Shown piece by piece: positions 1-10,321 of a stretch of 64,000 nucleotides of DNA. Source of the stretch: Actinomadura opuntiae. GTDB taxonomy: Bacteria > Actinomycetota > Actinomycetes > Streptosporangiales > Streptosporangiaceae. The stretch lies in contig NZ_JASNWF010000012.1 in assembly GCF_030283205.1 (NCBI RefSeq), positions 1 to 64,000 of the forward strand, written 5' to 3'. Made by a program: the position numbers and the translations under genes. The notes below the pieces were generated by a model. It ran no database searches. It was not told where the DNA came from and saw only the letters and a program-made list of their open reading frames with translations. Every line of letters starts with the position of its first letter. Within the stretch, counting starts at the first letter, position 1.

Positions 1-700
1 CGCGGGAGCCGGTCCGGCGCGGCGCCGTGCCGGAGGCGAGCGGGCCGGCGGGCACGGCGGCCGTCCCCGCGGCGACGGGGCCGGCGGGCAGCACCCGTGT
101 CCAGGCGGGCGTCCGCGTCTCCTTGACCGAGACGCGGACGCGCCGGTAGGCGGCGGCCTCGCACGTCCGGTTCTGCGCGATGACCTCCGTGTAGAACCAC
201 TCCGACGCGATCACCGCGAGGGCGCCCGCGGAGTCGCGCAGGGCCTCCTTGAGGGCGCCGGCCTCCAGCAGCCGGAACGGCAGGTTGATCGCGCTGCCCG
301 CCACGCCGTGCCGGTCGTAGTGCACCTCCCCGGCGTGCACCGCCATCCGGAGCCGGAAGCGGGCCCCGGCCGCGGCGGCGGCGTTGTGCCGGTCGAGGCG
401 GGCCGGCAGCCTCGCCGGGAAGGCCCCGGCGAGGTGCTCCTTCGGCACGTCGGGGTCGACGAGGATCAGGGCCCCGTCGCCCCGGTCCTCGTAGGCGACG
501 TGCTCCAAGGGCACCCGTGACTCGGCGAACGCCGTGTCCAGGGCGTGGAACATGGCGTCGCGGACGGTGAGCTGGTCGGGGTTCGCGCGGACGCCGAACT
601 TCTCGACGTCCACGCAGACGATCGACCGGTGCAGCGCGAACGACACTCCTGGAGTACCGTGCATGTGCTCATGCTGATGCACTGTCTTATGCACGTGCAT
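1..700 (-). CDS. Class III nucleotidyl-cyclase-like domain protein (partial, left edge)
   Basis: The reading frame stays open from about 709 to the left edge, so the C-terminus is missing. The product has the fold signatures of class III adenylate/guanylate cyclase domains: SIVCVDVEKFG near the start, DRGDGALIL in the middle, then RMAVHAGEVHYD and SAINLPFRLLEA. Proteins of this kind are common in actinomycetes and many lack a full catalytic set; here the first metal-binding segment (DVEKFG) and the DRGDG turn are visible, but the substrate-specifying residues cannot be judged. The ATG at 700 lies 7 nt after a TACCAT hexamer (708-713), which fits a leaderless start; ATG 709, ATG 664 and GTG 646 are alternatives. 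It follows the arginase-family gene on the same strand with a gap of about 50 nt. A nucleotide-signalling role is an inference. Confidence 0.7.
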   Translation of the reverse strand, partial: MHVHKTVHQHEHMHGTPGVSFALHRSIVCVDVEKFGVRANPDQLTVRDAMFHALDTAFAESRVPLEHVAYEDRGDGALILVDPDVPKEHLAGAFPARLPARLDRHNAAAAAGARFRLRMAVHAGEVHYDRHGVAGSAINLPFRLLEAGALKEALRDSAGALAVIASEWFYTEVIAQNRTCEAAAYRRVRVSVKETRTPAWTRVLPAGPVAAGTAAVPAGPLASGTAPRRTGSR

Positions 701-701
701 A
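688..701. promoter_or_regulatory. 14-bp perfect palindrome at the cyclase-like gene start
   Basis: TATGCACGTGCATA is a perfect inverted repeat with no spacer. It overlaps the ATG at 700 and lies just downstream of a -10-like TACCAT on the minus strand, so a bound protein would block transcription start or translation. No cognate regulator is recognisable nearby. If the true start is the ATG at 664 or GTG at 646, it would lie in the 5' leader. Confidence 0.35.
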
Positions 702-751
702 TCGAGCATGGTAGGGCACGCGGTACCGCCCGGCCCAGGGTTTCCGGTGGG

Positions 752-1498
752 TCAGTCCGCCAGGAGGGCGGCGAGGAGGCGGGCGCGGACGGGGTCGTCG
801 CCGGCCTGCGGCGGGTGCCAGGGGCAGGCGATGTCGAGGGCGGCGACGCGGCCGGTGGCCTTCACGCGCCGCACGGCCTCGACGACGGCGTCGAAGGACG
901 GGCCGTCGCCCACGGGGAACTTCAGTCCCGGCAGGTCGGCCTTGTCGACCACGTCCACGTCGACGTGCAGGACGAGCGGGCCGTTCGGCAGGTCGATCTC
1001 GTCCACCGGGCAGCGGCGCACCTGGGACGAGGCGAGGAAGTCGGCCTCGGCCGGGTCGAGGTCGCGGGCGTCCACCAGGACGGCCCGGTCCTCGGGCAGC
1101 GGGCGCAGGCCCAGCCGCGACGACAGCAGTTCGGGGTGGTCGCCGAGAATCTGCCGCAGCGGCATCCCGCCGATGTACCCGGACGTGGTGGTCTCCGGCG
1201 TCTGGACGTCGCCGTGCGCGTCGAACCACACGATCGAGGCGTCCACCCCGGCGCGCTGCACGCCGGCGAGGACGGCCTCGGAGACCAGGCAGTCGCCGGA
1301 GACCACCGATGGGACCGTTCCATTCGCGACCTGCGCGGCGACCTCGGCGGCGACGGGCTCGTAGAGCGCGGCGACCCGCGTCCAGACGTCGCCGTCGGGG
1401 AACTCGCGGGTGACCGTGACCACCTCGGCCTCGGGGAGCGGGAACGTCGTGCCGGGGAGGAGTTCGTCCTGGTGGTAGGGGACCAAGGTAATCGTCAT
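752..1498 (-). CDS. Arginase/agmatinase (ureohydrolase) family protein
   Basis: A 248-residue ureohydrolase. These cytoplasmic binuclear manganese enzymes hydrolyse the guanidino or amidino group of arginine, agmatine or related compounds. Visible metal-binding motifs are SGDC (residues about 68-70, where classical arginases have GGDH), DAHGD (93-97) and HVDVDVVD (about 178-185). The first ligand position is Cys instead of His, as in several actinobacterial arginase-family subgroups, so the substrate is uncertain. The length is shorter than the usual 290-310 residues. ATG 1498 sits 6 nt after TAGTGT (1505-1510), consistent with a leaderless message; GTG 1504 is in frame but falls inside that spacing. 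The cyclase-like gene follows on the same strand. Confidence 0.75.
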   Translation of the reverse strand: MTITLVPYHQDELLPGTTFPLPEAEVVTVTREFPDGDVWTRVAALYEPVAAEVAAQVANGTVPSVVSGDCLVSEAVLAGVQRAGVDASIVWFDAHGDVQTPETTTSGYIGGMPLRQILGDHPELLSSRLGLRPLPEDRAVLVDARDLDPAEADFLASSQVRRCPVDEIDLPNGPLVLHVDVDVVDKADLPGLKFPVGDGPSFDAVVEAVRRVKATGRVAALDIACPWHPPQAGDDPVRARLLAALLAD

Positions 1499-1570
1499 GC
1501 GCACACACTAGAGCGGCCCCGCCCGGTGCTCCGGGCGGGGCCGTGGCCTACAGGTTCCCGTCAGTGTTCT

Positions 1571-1651
1571 ATCTGGGGGGACGACCCCCCAGACCCCCCG
1601 GCAAGGGCCCGCTGACGCGCTCCTTCGCTGGCGCTCAGTCGACGCGTCAGC
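1571..1651. repeat. Composite GC-rich palindromic repeat, copy A (probable sdh terminator)
   Basis: Two parts in tandem. The first (1574-1600) is a G-run/C-run palindrome, GGGGGG-ACGA-CCCCCC, followed by another C-run. The second is a hairpin with 9-bp arms GCTGACGCG (1611-1619) and CGCGTCAGC (1643-1651), enclosing a loop with the core CTCCTTCGCTGGCGCTC. The right arm contains the sdhB stop codon. The same two-part design, with the same loop core but different arms, recurs at 16131-16214; the first part alone recurs at 11282-11311. Confidence 0.6.
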
Positions 1652-2399
1652 GCTTCTTGCCGCCGGCGGTCGCCTTCAGGTAGTCGCGGTTCAGGCTTCC
1701 GATCACGTCGAGCTTGATGCCCTTCGGGCAGACCGCGACGCACTCGCCGGTGTTGGTGCAGCCGCCGAAGCCCTCCTCGTCGTGGGTCTCCAGCATCGAC
1801 ACGACGCGGTCCCAGCGCTCCGGCTGGCCCTGCGGCATGAGGCCGAGGTGGGTGACCTTCGCGCCGAGGAACAGCGACGCCGAGCCGTTCGGGCAGGCCG
1901 CGACGCAGGCGCCGCAGCCGATGCACTCGGCGGCCTCGAACGCCCGGTCGGCGTCCGGCTTCGGGACGGGCGTGGAGTGCGCCTCCGGGGCGGTGCCGGT
2001 CGGCGCGGTGATGTACCCGCCGGACTGGATGATCCGGTCGAACGCGGAGCGGTCCACCACGAGGTCCTTGACGACCGGGAACGCCTTGGCGCGCCACGGC
2101 TCGACGTCGATGACCTCGCCGTCGCGGAACTTGCGCATGTGCAGCTGGCAGGTGGTGGTGCGCTCCTCGGGGCCGTGCGGGGTCCCGTTGATCACCAGCG
2201 AGCACATGCCGCAGATGCCCTCGCGGCAGTCGTGGTCGAACGCCACCGGCTCCTCGCCCCCGGCGATGAGCTTCTCGTTGAGGACGTCCAGCATCTCCAG
2301 GAACGAGGCGTCCGGGGAGACGTCGTCGAGCTTGTACTCGACCATCTTCCCCTTGTCCTGGGGGCCGCTCTGGCGCCAGACGCGCAGTGTGAGCTTCAT
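1647..2399 (-). CDS. sdhB: Succinate dehydrogenase iron-sulfur subunit
   Basis: A 250-residue SdhB/FrdB protein that carries electrons from the flavin of SdhA to the membrane quinone site. It has an N-terminal plant-type [2Fe-2S] domain with the CREGICGMC cluster motif and a distal Cys (TTTC). The C-terminal ferredoxin-like domain has CIGCGACVAACP and CTNTGECVAVCP for the two further clusters. The length is normal. ATG 2399 lies 2 nt after the sdhA stop, so the two are translationally linked in an sdhC-sdhA-sdhB operon. The composite palindromic repeat at its 3' end probably terminates the transcript. Confidence 0.95.
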   Translation of the reverse strand: MKLTLRVWRQSGPQDKGKMVEYKLDDVSPDASFLEMLDVLNEKLIAGGEEPVAFDHDCREGICGMCSLVINGTPHGPEERTTTCQLHMRKFRDGEVIDVEPWRAKAFPVVKDLVVDRSAFDRIIQSGGYITAPTGTAPEAHSTPVPKPDADRAFEAAECIGCGACVAACPNGSASLFLGAKVTHLGLMPQGQPERWDRVVSMLETHDEEGFGGCTNTGECVAVCPKGIKLDVIGSLNRDYLKATAGGKKR

Positions 2400-2401
2400 G
2401 A

Positions 2402-4339
<1,938 letters not shown>

Positions 4340-4340
4340 G

Positions 4341-5030
4341 TCAGCTCACCCATCCGAAGGTGACGGAGATCGGGACGGCGATGAAGCCGAGGGTCACCAC
4401 GGCGGCGACCGTCCCCGCGAGGGCGCGCAGCGCGCCGTTGCTGCGCGGGCTGCGCAGGCCGAGGGTCTGGAACGCGCTCCAGATGCCGTGGTTGAGGTGC
4501 AGGCCGACCAGCAGGACCGCGAGGACGTACCAGATGGTGATGTACCAGCGGGAGCCGTCGAAGTCGGCGATGACCCGGTCGTAGGGGGTGGCGTCCGAGC
4601 CCAGCGGGTTCACCGCGAAGAAGGTGAGGTCCAGCAGGTGCCAGATGATGAACAGCGCGACGACGATGCCGCCGTACCGCATCGTGTAGGTGGCGTAGCC
4701 CTGCGCGTGCGACTTCTTCTTCGACCGGTACTTGACGGGCCGGGCGTGCGCGGCGCGCTTGCCGAGCGACACCGCCGACCAGATGTGCAGGACGACCGAG
4801 ACCGTCAGCACGATCTCCAGGAGCGTCAGCAGCACGCGGTGCGGCAGGGCCGGCTCGCCCATCGTGCGCAGCCAGTGCGCGTAGTGGTCGAAGTCCCCCT
4901 CGCCCAGGAAGATCTTCAGGTTCCCGATCATGTGCGCGATGAGGAACAGCACCAGGACGGCGCCGGTCACGGCCATGACGGCCTTCTTGCCGACGGTCGA
5001 TCGGTAGATCGCAGGTATCGCTATAGCCAC
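4341..5030 (-). CDS. sdhC: Succinate dehydrogenase cytochrome b558 subunit
   Basis: A 229-residue membrane anchor of the b558 family with five predicted transmembrane helices. Histidines inside helices (for example in LIAHMIGNL, VVLHIWSA, IIWHLLDL and GLHLNHGIW) are the probable ligands of two b haems. It binds quinone and anchors SdhA/SdhB. It is the first gene of the operon. GTG 5030 lies 7 nt downstream of a TAGCGT hexamer (minus strand, 5038-5043) with no Shine-Dalgarno, so the operon message is probably leaderless. The palindrome at 5044-5058 lies directly upstream of that hexamer. Confidence 0.93.
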   Translation of the reverse strand: MAIAIPAIYRSTVGKKAVMAVTGAVLVLFLIAHMIGNLKIFLGEGDFDHYAHWLRTMGEPALPHRVLLTLLEIVLTVSVVLHIWSAVSLGKRAAHARPVKYRSKKKSHAQGYATYTMRYGGIVVALFIIWHLLDLTFFAVNPLGSDATPYDRVIADFDGSRWYITIWYVLAVLLVGLHLNHGIWSAFQTLGLRSPRSNGALRALAGTVAAVVTLGFIAVPISVTFGWVS

Positions 5031-5037
5031 GTCGCGA

Positions 5038-5058
5038 ACGCTATGTCCAATTTGGACA
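5038..5058 (-). promoter_or_regulatory. sdhCAB promoter with perfect palindromic operator
   Basis: On the minus strand a -10-like TAGCGT (5038-5043) lies 7 nt before the sdhC GTG. Abutting it upstream is a perfect inverted repeat TGTCCAA-A-TTGGACA (5044-5058), in the -35/-10 spacer where a repressor would act. A second perfect repeat, ATAGCC-GCA-GGCTAT, lies at 5090-5104. The regulator is unknown. Confidence 0.55.
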
Positions 5059-5254
5059 AGAGCACCAAGTCATCAGCGCACTCATTCTGATAGCCGCAGG
5101 CTATGAATCGAGCAGGGACGGGCATCGCCGTGACCTGGGCGGTCCTTGATCGTGAGTGAGTTCACAGCAGGTCCGGGAACTCGTCCGCGCAGTGACGCAG
5201 GCGACATTGACCGGCCGCCGCAGATGTGCGGTCAGGACGCGGCCGTGGCGAAGA

Positions 5255-6490
5255 TCACGACGCTGTGGCCTGCCGGGACAGCAGCAGCACGGCCAGGTCG
5301 TCGGTCAGGGCGTCGCCGTTGAGGCGCTCCACCTCGGTCACCAGCGCGTCGATCAGCGACCGCCCGGTGGCGCCCCTGCCGCGGGCCGCGCGCGCCAGCC
5401 CGACCAGGCCGTCGGTGCCGAGCCGGCTCGACCCGTCCCCGACCCGCCCCTCGATCAGGCCGTCGGTGTAGAGCATCAGCCCCCACGCCTCGCCGAGGTC
5501 GATCTCCGTCGTCGGCCACTCCGCGCCCGGCACCAGGCCGAGCGCCGGCCCGTGCGCGTACTCCGGCAGCGCCGCGACCTCGAAGCCGCCGCCGTCCGGC
5601 TCGTCGCGGAACAGCAGCGGCGCGGGGTGCCCGGCCAGGTGCATCCGCGCGGTCCGCCGGGACGGCGCGATCGTGATCATGCAGAGGGTGGTGAAGATCT
5701 CCTCGCTGCGCCGCTCGTGCCCGAGGACGGTGTCGAGGGTGCCGAGCAGCTGCTCGCCGGTGTGCCCGGCCAGCACCAGCGTCCGCCACGCCATCCGCAG
5801 CTGGACGCCGAGGGCGGCCTCGTCCGGGCCGTGCCCGCACACGTCGCCGATCATCAGGTGAACGGCGCCGCCCTCGGTCTGCACGGTGTCGTAGAAGTCG
5901 CCGCCCAGCAGCGCCCGGCGCCGGCCGGGCCGGTAGCGGGTGTGGTGCCGCAGCGACGGGTCGTCGATCAGCGGGACGGGCAGCAGCCCGCGCTCCAGCC
6001 GCGCGTTCTCGCGGCCGAGGATGCGCGCCTCGACCAGCCGCCGCTCGGTCTCCTCCGAGCGCTTGCGCTCTATGGCATAGCGCACCGCGCGGGCCAGCAG
6101 CGGGCCGTCGACCTCCTGCTTGACCAGGTAGTCCTCGGCGCCGGCGGCGACCGCGCGGACGCCGAGGCCCGCGTCGTCGAGCCCGGTCAGCACCACCACC
6201 GCGGCCGTCCCGGACATGTCCAGCACCTGCCGCAGCCCCTCCAGCCGGTCGATCCCCGGCGCGGACAGGTCCACGATGATGCACTGGGTGCGGCGGGTCA
6301 GCCGGCGCCGCGCGGTCGGCAGGTCCGCCGCGACGGTGATCAGCGCGTCCAGGCCGCTGTCGGCGAGCATCTTCTCGACCATCAGCACGTCGGAGGGGTC
6401 GTCGTCGATGAGGAGCAGGTCGACCCTGTCCTGACCGGCGGGCGCGGCCCCTGGCGTGAAGGGGCGCGTCTGGTGACTGATAGTGCTCAC
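5255..6490 (-). CDS. Response regulator-linked SpoIIE-type PP2C phosphatase
   Basis: A 411-residue cytoplasmic signalling protein. Residues about 22-140 form a receiver domain with acidic pocket LLLIDDDP, probable phospho-acceptor Asp74 in CIIVDLSAPG, switch residue in VVLTGLDD and conserved Lys in YLVKQE. A short linker leads to a SpoIIE/RsbU-like PP2C domain with GDFYD, GDVCGHG, LMLYTDGLIEGR and LTDDLAVLLL, the metal-binding aspartates. Such proteins usually dephosphorylate anti-sigma-factor antagonists in partner-switching stress or development pathways, under control of an upstream kinase; no sensor kinase or STAS protein is adjacent. GTG 6490 has a GGAAG ribosome site a few bases upstream. 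It diverges from the ABC exporter. Confidence 0.9.
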   Translation of the reverse strand: MSTISHQTRPFTPGAAPAGQDRVDLLLIDDDPSDVLMVEKMLADSGLDALITVAADLPTARRRLTRRTQCIIVDLSAPGIDRLEGLRQVLDMSGTAAVVVLTGLDDAGLGVRAVAAGAEDYLVKQEVDGPLLARAVRYAIERKRSEETERRLVEARILGRENARLERGLLPVPLIDDPSLRHHTRYRPGRRRALLGGDFYDTVQTEGGAVHLMIGDVCGHGPDEAALGVQLRMAWRTLVLAGHTGEQLLGTLDTVLGHERRSEEIFTTLCMITIAPSRRTARMHLAGHPAPLLFRDEPDGGGFEVAALPEYAHGPALGLVPGAEWPTTEIDLGEAWGLMLYTDGLIEGRVGDGSSRLGTDGLVGLARAARGRGATGRSLIDALVTEVERLNGDALTDDLAVLLLSRQATAS

Positions 6491-6827
6491 TGAGCTTCCG
6501 GATAAGTCGGGGCTGGCGACGGCACTGGCAACGGCCGGACCGTTCCGGTTATTCCTGCGATGGCAGGACGCCAGGGCCGGGCCGCACCGGGGGAGCGGCA
6601 TCTGCGTAGCCGCCGGAGTCCCGGCTGGAGGAGCGGAGGAGCATCGCTCCGTGCCCTCCGACCTTAGCGTGTCCTCACCTTCCCGCGCACCCCTGTGATC
6701 GTCCGCGGGGCGGGTCAGGGACTGTCCGGAAATCCCCTCCGGCGCGCCGGCCCGGGCCGCGCGGCCGTCCGGTGCGGGCCGGAAAAACCGTTCGATCCCG
6801 GCGGGGGCACCCGCATATCTTCGTCCG
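6491..6827. other. Divergent intergenic region, no gene seen
   Basis: 337 nt between the SpoIIE phosphatase and the ABC exporter. I see no convincing coding frame. The right end carries a TATCTT hexamer (6816-6821) 6 nt before the exporter GTG, a candidate leaderless promoter. The left end holds the phosphatase ribosome site. Nothing else is recognisable. Confidence 0.5.
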
Positions 6828-8519
6828 GTGAAACCGTTGCCGGAGAAAGATCCAGGCAGCCCCGACCACCGATCCCCCGCCCGGTACCTGCTGTGGCTGC
6901 TGCGCGTCGAGTGGCGCGGCGTGCTGGTCGGCGCCCTGCTCGGCGTCGGCTGGATGGTCAGCCAGGCGCTGATGCCCGCCGCGATCGGCCGCGCCATCGG
7001 CGAGGGCGTCGCGGGCCGCGACGACGGGGCGCTCGCCCTCTGGACGGGCGCGCTGCTCGTCCTCGGCGGCGTGCAGGCCGCGACCGGGATCCTCCGGCAC
7101 CGGCGCGCGGTGTTCCTGTGGTTGTCGTCGGCGTACCGGACCGTCCAGATCGTCACCCGGCACGCCACCCGGCTCGGCGCGACGCTGCCGAAGCGGCTCG
7201 GCGCGGGCGAGGTCGTCAGCATCGGCCTGTCCGACGTCGCGCACCTCGGCGACGTCGTCGACATCGTCTGCCGCGGCTCCGGCGCCGTCGTCGCGATCGC
7301 CGTGGTGGCGGCCGTGCTGCTGGTGACGGCGCCGAAGCTCGGCCTGATCGTGCTGGTCGGCGTCCCGCTCGTGCTGCTGCTCGCCGCGCCCCTGCTGCGC
7401 CCGTTCCGCGAGCGCGAGGAGGTCCACCGCGAGCTGGTCGGCGAGCTGAACGGCCGCGCCACCGACCTGGTGGAGGGGCTGCGGGTCCTGCGCGGCATCG
7501 GCGGGGAGCGGCTGTTCTCCCGCCGGTACCGCGGCGTCTCCGGCCGGGTCCGCGACGCGGGCGTCGCCGCGGCCCGCGCCGAGTCCCGGATCTCCGGTGC
7601 CGAGGTGCTGCTGCCCGGCCTGCTGATCGCCGCCGTGACGTGGGCGGGCGCGCACTACGTGGAGCGCGGCGAGATCGGCGTCGGCGACCTGGTGTCCTGC
7701 TACGGCTACGCGGTGTTCCTGATCGTCCCGCTGCGGACGATCGGCGAGGCCGCCGGCAAGATCACCAAGGGGCTGGTGGCGGCGCGGCGGGTCGTCCGGC
7801 TGCTGGACCTGAAGCCGGCGCCGGACGGCGGCACCGCCCGCCCGGCCGGGCCCGCCGAGCTCGTCGACATCGCGTCCGGCCTGGTGGTGCGGCCGGGGCG
7901 GGTCACCGCCATCGCCGCCGCGCAGCCGCGCGACGCGCAGGCCATCGCCGACCGGCTCGGCCGGTACGCGCCCGGCGACGTCGACTTCGCCGGCGTCCCG
8001 CTGCGCGAGGTCGCCGGGCTGCGCCGCCGCGTCCTGGTCGCGGTCAACGAGGACCGGCTGTTCGCCGGCACCCTCGCCGAGGCCCTCGCACCGCCCGGCA
8101 CGCCTGCCGCCGTGCTCGATGCGGCGCTGCGCGCGGCGTCCGCCGAGGACATCGCCGCCGAGGCCGGCCTGGACCGGCACGTCGCCGAGGCGGGACGGGA
8201 GTTCTCCGGCGGGCAGCGGCAGCGGCTGCGGCTGGCCCGCGCGCTCGCCGCCGACCCCGAGGTGCTGGTCCTCGTCGAGCCGACCAGCGCCGTCGACGCG
8301 CACACCGAGGCGCGCATCGCCGAGCGGCTCGCCGAGGCCCGCGCGGGCCGCACCACCGTCGTGTGCACGACCAGCCCGCTGATGCTGGACCGCGCGGCGC
8401 ACGTCGCGTTCGTCCACGACGGCCGCGTCGTCGCGGAGGGCACCCACCACGACCTCCTGCGCGCCGACTCCCGCTACGCCGCCACCGTCACGCGAGGCGA
8501 GCCGGTCCCGCGCCCCTGA
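6828..8519 (+). CDS. ABC exporter half, membrane domain with degenerate ATPase
   Basis: A 563-residue ABC exporter half: six-helix transmembrane domain (about 20-310) plus nucleotide-binding domain. The ATPase is degenerate. The Walker A position reads AIAAAQPRDAQ, with no GxxGxGKS. The Q-loop glutamine is replaced (VAVNEDRLF). Walker B reads VLVLVEP with the magnesium Asp lost. The switch histidine is absent (VCTTSPL). By contrast the signature EFSGGQRQR (about residue 460) is intact. It therefore looks like the non-catalytic partner of a heterodimer whose other half is the next gene, 46 nt downstream. GTG 6828 follows TATCTT by 6 nt, suggesting a leaderless start. The substrate is unknown; lipids, peptides and drugs are all possible for this family. 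Confidence 0.85.
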   Translation: MKPLPEKDPGSPDHRSPARYLLWLLRVEWRGVLVGALLGVGWMVSQALMPAAIGRAIGEGVAGRDDGALALWTGALLVLGGVQAATGILRHRRAVFLWLSSAYRTVQIVTRHATRLGATLPKRLGAGEVVSIGLSDVAHLGDVVDIVCRGSGAVVAIAVVAAVLLVTAPKLGLIVLVGVPLVLLLAAPLLRPFREREEVHRELVGELNGRATDLVEGLRVLRGIGGERLFSRRYRGVSGRVRDAGVAAARAESRISGAEVLLPGLLIAAVTWAGAHYVERGEIGVGDLVSCYGYAVFLIVPLRTIGEAAGKITKGLVAARRVVRLLDLKPAPDGGTARPAGPAELVDIASGLVVRPGRVTAIAAAQPRDAQAIADRLGRYAPGDVDFAGVPLREVAGLRRRVLVAVNEDRLFAGTLAEALAPPGTPAAVLDAALRAASAEDIAAEAGLDRHVAEAGREFSGGQRQRLRLARALAADPEVLVLVEPTSAVDAHTEARIAERLAEARAGRTTVVCTTSPLMLDRAAHVAFVHDGRVVAEGTHHDLLRADSRYAATVTRGEPVPRP

Positions 8520-8565
8520 AATCCCGGCCTACGGAAGCAACGACCACGGAAGGGTCCGAGGACAC

Positions 8566-10290
8566 GTGAGCAGTGAGATCCTGCCGGTCGCCGAGCCCGC
8601 GCAGGTGCGGGCGTACGCGCGGCGCATCGCGCTGCGGCATCCGCGCGCCCTCGCCGGGACGCTGGCGCTGCACGGCCTCGCCGCCGCGTCCGGCCTCGTC
8701 GCGCCCCGGCTGCTCGGCGACCTCGTCGAGGGCGTCCGGGACGGCACCGCGCACATCGACACGGCCGCGCTCGCCATCGCCGCGTTCGTGGTCGTGCAGG
8801 GCGTGCTGACCCGGTACGCCTACTTCACCTCCGCGCGGCTCGGCCAGCGCGTCCTGGCCGAGCTGCGGGAGGAGTTCGTCGACCGGCTGCTCGGGCTGCC
8901 GCTGTCGGCGGTCGAGCGGGCCGGCACCGGCGACCTGGTCACCCGGGCGTCCCGGGACGTCGACACGCTCGGCACCTCGCTGCGCGAGGCGGTGCCGGAG
9001 ACCCTCGTCGCGCTCGTCGTCGGCGCGTCCACCTTCGGCGCGCTGCTGATCAACGGGCCGCTGGTCGCGCTGCCGTGCCTGGTGTCCGTCCCGATCCTGT
9101 GGGGCGTGATGCGCTGGTACCTGCCGCGCTGCCGGGACGGCTACCTGCGCGAGAACGCGTCCTGGGCGCTGATCGCCGACGGTCTGGCCGAGACCGTGCA
9201 CGGCGCGCGGACGGTCGAGGCGTTCGGGCTCGCCGACCGCCGGCACGCCCGCGGCGACGCCGACATCGCCCGCAGCTACGCCGCCGAGCGGTACACGCTG
9301 CGGCTGCGGACCGTGCTGTTCCCGGTCGCCGAGTTCGGGTTCGTGCTGCCCGTCGCGACCACGCTGTTCTTCGGCGGCCTGTTCTACGCGCACGGGATGG
9401 CCTCGCTCGCGCAGGTCACCGCCGCGACCCTCTACGTCCAGCAGCTGATCGAACCGGTCGACATGCTGCTGTCGCGGCTGGACGAGCTGCAACTCGGCGG
9501 CGCGTCACTGGCCCGGCTGCTCGGCGTCGGGAACGTCCCGCCCGACCGGGAGGCGGGCGGACGGCGCCCGGACGGCGAGCGGCTCACGGCCCGGGACGTC
9601 CGCTACTCCTACCGTCCGGGGCACGACGTCCTGCACGGCGTGGACCTCGATCTGCGGCCGGGGGAGCGGCTGGCGATGGTCGGGCCGAGCGGCGCCGGCA
9701 AGTCCACGCTGGGCCGCCTGCTCGCCGGGATCGACGGCCCGCGCTCCGGCGCCGTCACGGTCGGGTCCGCCGCGCCCGTCCCGCTGGTCGAGCTGCCCCT
9801 GGACGACCTGCGCGGCCACGTCGCGCTCGTCACCCAGGAGCACCACGTGTTCCGCGGCACGCTGCGCGAGAACCTCGCGATGGCCCGCCCGGACGCGTCC
9901 GACGCGCGGATCCGCGACGTCCTGGCGACCGTCGACTGGGACGGCCCCGACCTCGACACCGAGGTCGGCGAGGGCGGCGCGACGCTGTCGCCCGCGCAGG
10001 CCCAGCAGCTCGCGCTGGCCCGGCTCGTCCTCGCCGACCCGCACACGCTCGTCCTGGACGAGGCGACGTCGCTGCTCGACCCGCGCGCCGCCCGCCGCCT
10101 GGAACGCACGCTCGCCGCCGTCCTGGACGGCCGGACCGTCGTGGCGATCGCGCACCGCCTGCACACCGCGCACGACGCCGACCGCGTCGCCGTCGTCGAG
10201 GACGGCCGGATCACCGAACTCGGCACCCACGACGAACTCCTCGCCAAGGACGGCTCCTACGCCGCCCTCTGGACGTCCTGGCGGCGTTGA
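8566..10290 (+). CDS. ABC exporter half, membrane domain with catalytic ATPase
   Basis: A 574-residue partner of the preceding gene with a six-helix transmembrane domain (about 20-310) and an ATPase. Walker A GPSGAGKST (about 373-381), Q-loop VTQEHHVF, Walker B LVLDEA (about 493-498) and switch histidine AIAHRL are all intact. Its signature is altered to LSPAQ (normally LSGGQ). Pairing its Walker motifs with the intact signature of the partner gives exactly one competent ATP site, as in asymmetric heterodimeric exporters. GTG 8566 is preceded by GAGGACAC, an acceptable ribosome site, and the two genes form an operon. Confidence 0.88.
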   Translation: MSSEILPVAEPAQVRAYARRIALRHPRALAGTLALHGLAAASGLVAPRLLGDLVEGVRDGTAHIDTAALAIAAFVVVQGVLTRYAYFTSARLGQRVLAELREEFVDRLLGLPLSAVERAGTGDLVTRASRDVDTLGTSLREAVPETLVALVVGASTFGALLINGPLVALPCLVSVPILWGVMRWYLPRCRDGYLRENASWALIADGLAETVHGARTVEAFGLADRRHARGDADIARSYAAERYTLRLRTVLFPVAEFGFVLPVATTLFFGGLFYAHGMASLAQVTAATLYVQQLIEPVDMLLSRLDELQLGGASLARLLGVGNVPPDREAGGRRPDGERLTARDVRYSYRPGHDVLHGVDLDLRPGERLAMVGPSGAGKSTLGRLLAGIDGPRSGAVTVGSAAPVPLVELPLDDLRGHVALVTQEHHVFRGTLRENLAMARPDASDARIRDVLATVDWDGPDLDTEVGEGGATLSPAQAQQLALARLVLADPHTLVLDEATSLLDPRAARRLERTLAAVLDGRTVVAIAHRLHTAHDADRVAVVEDGRITELGTHDELLAKDGSYAALWTSWRR

Positions 10291-10321
10291 TTTGCATTGC
10301 CCTTGGCGGTCGGGCGGCCAC

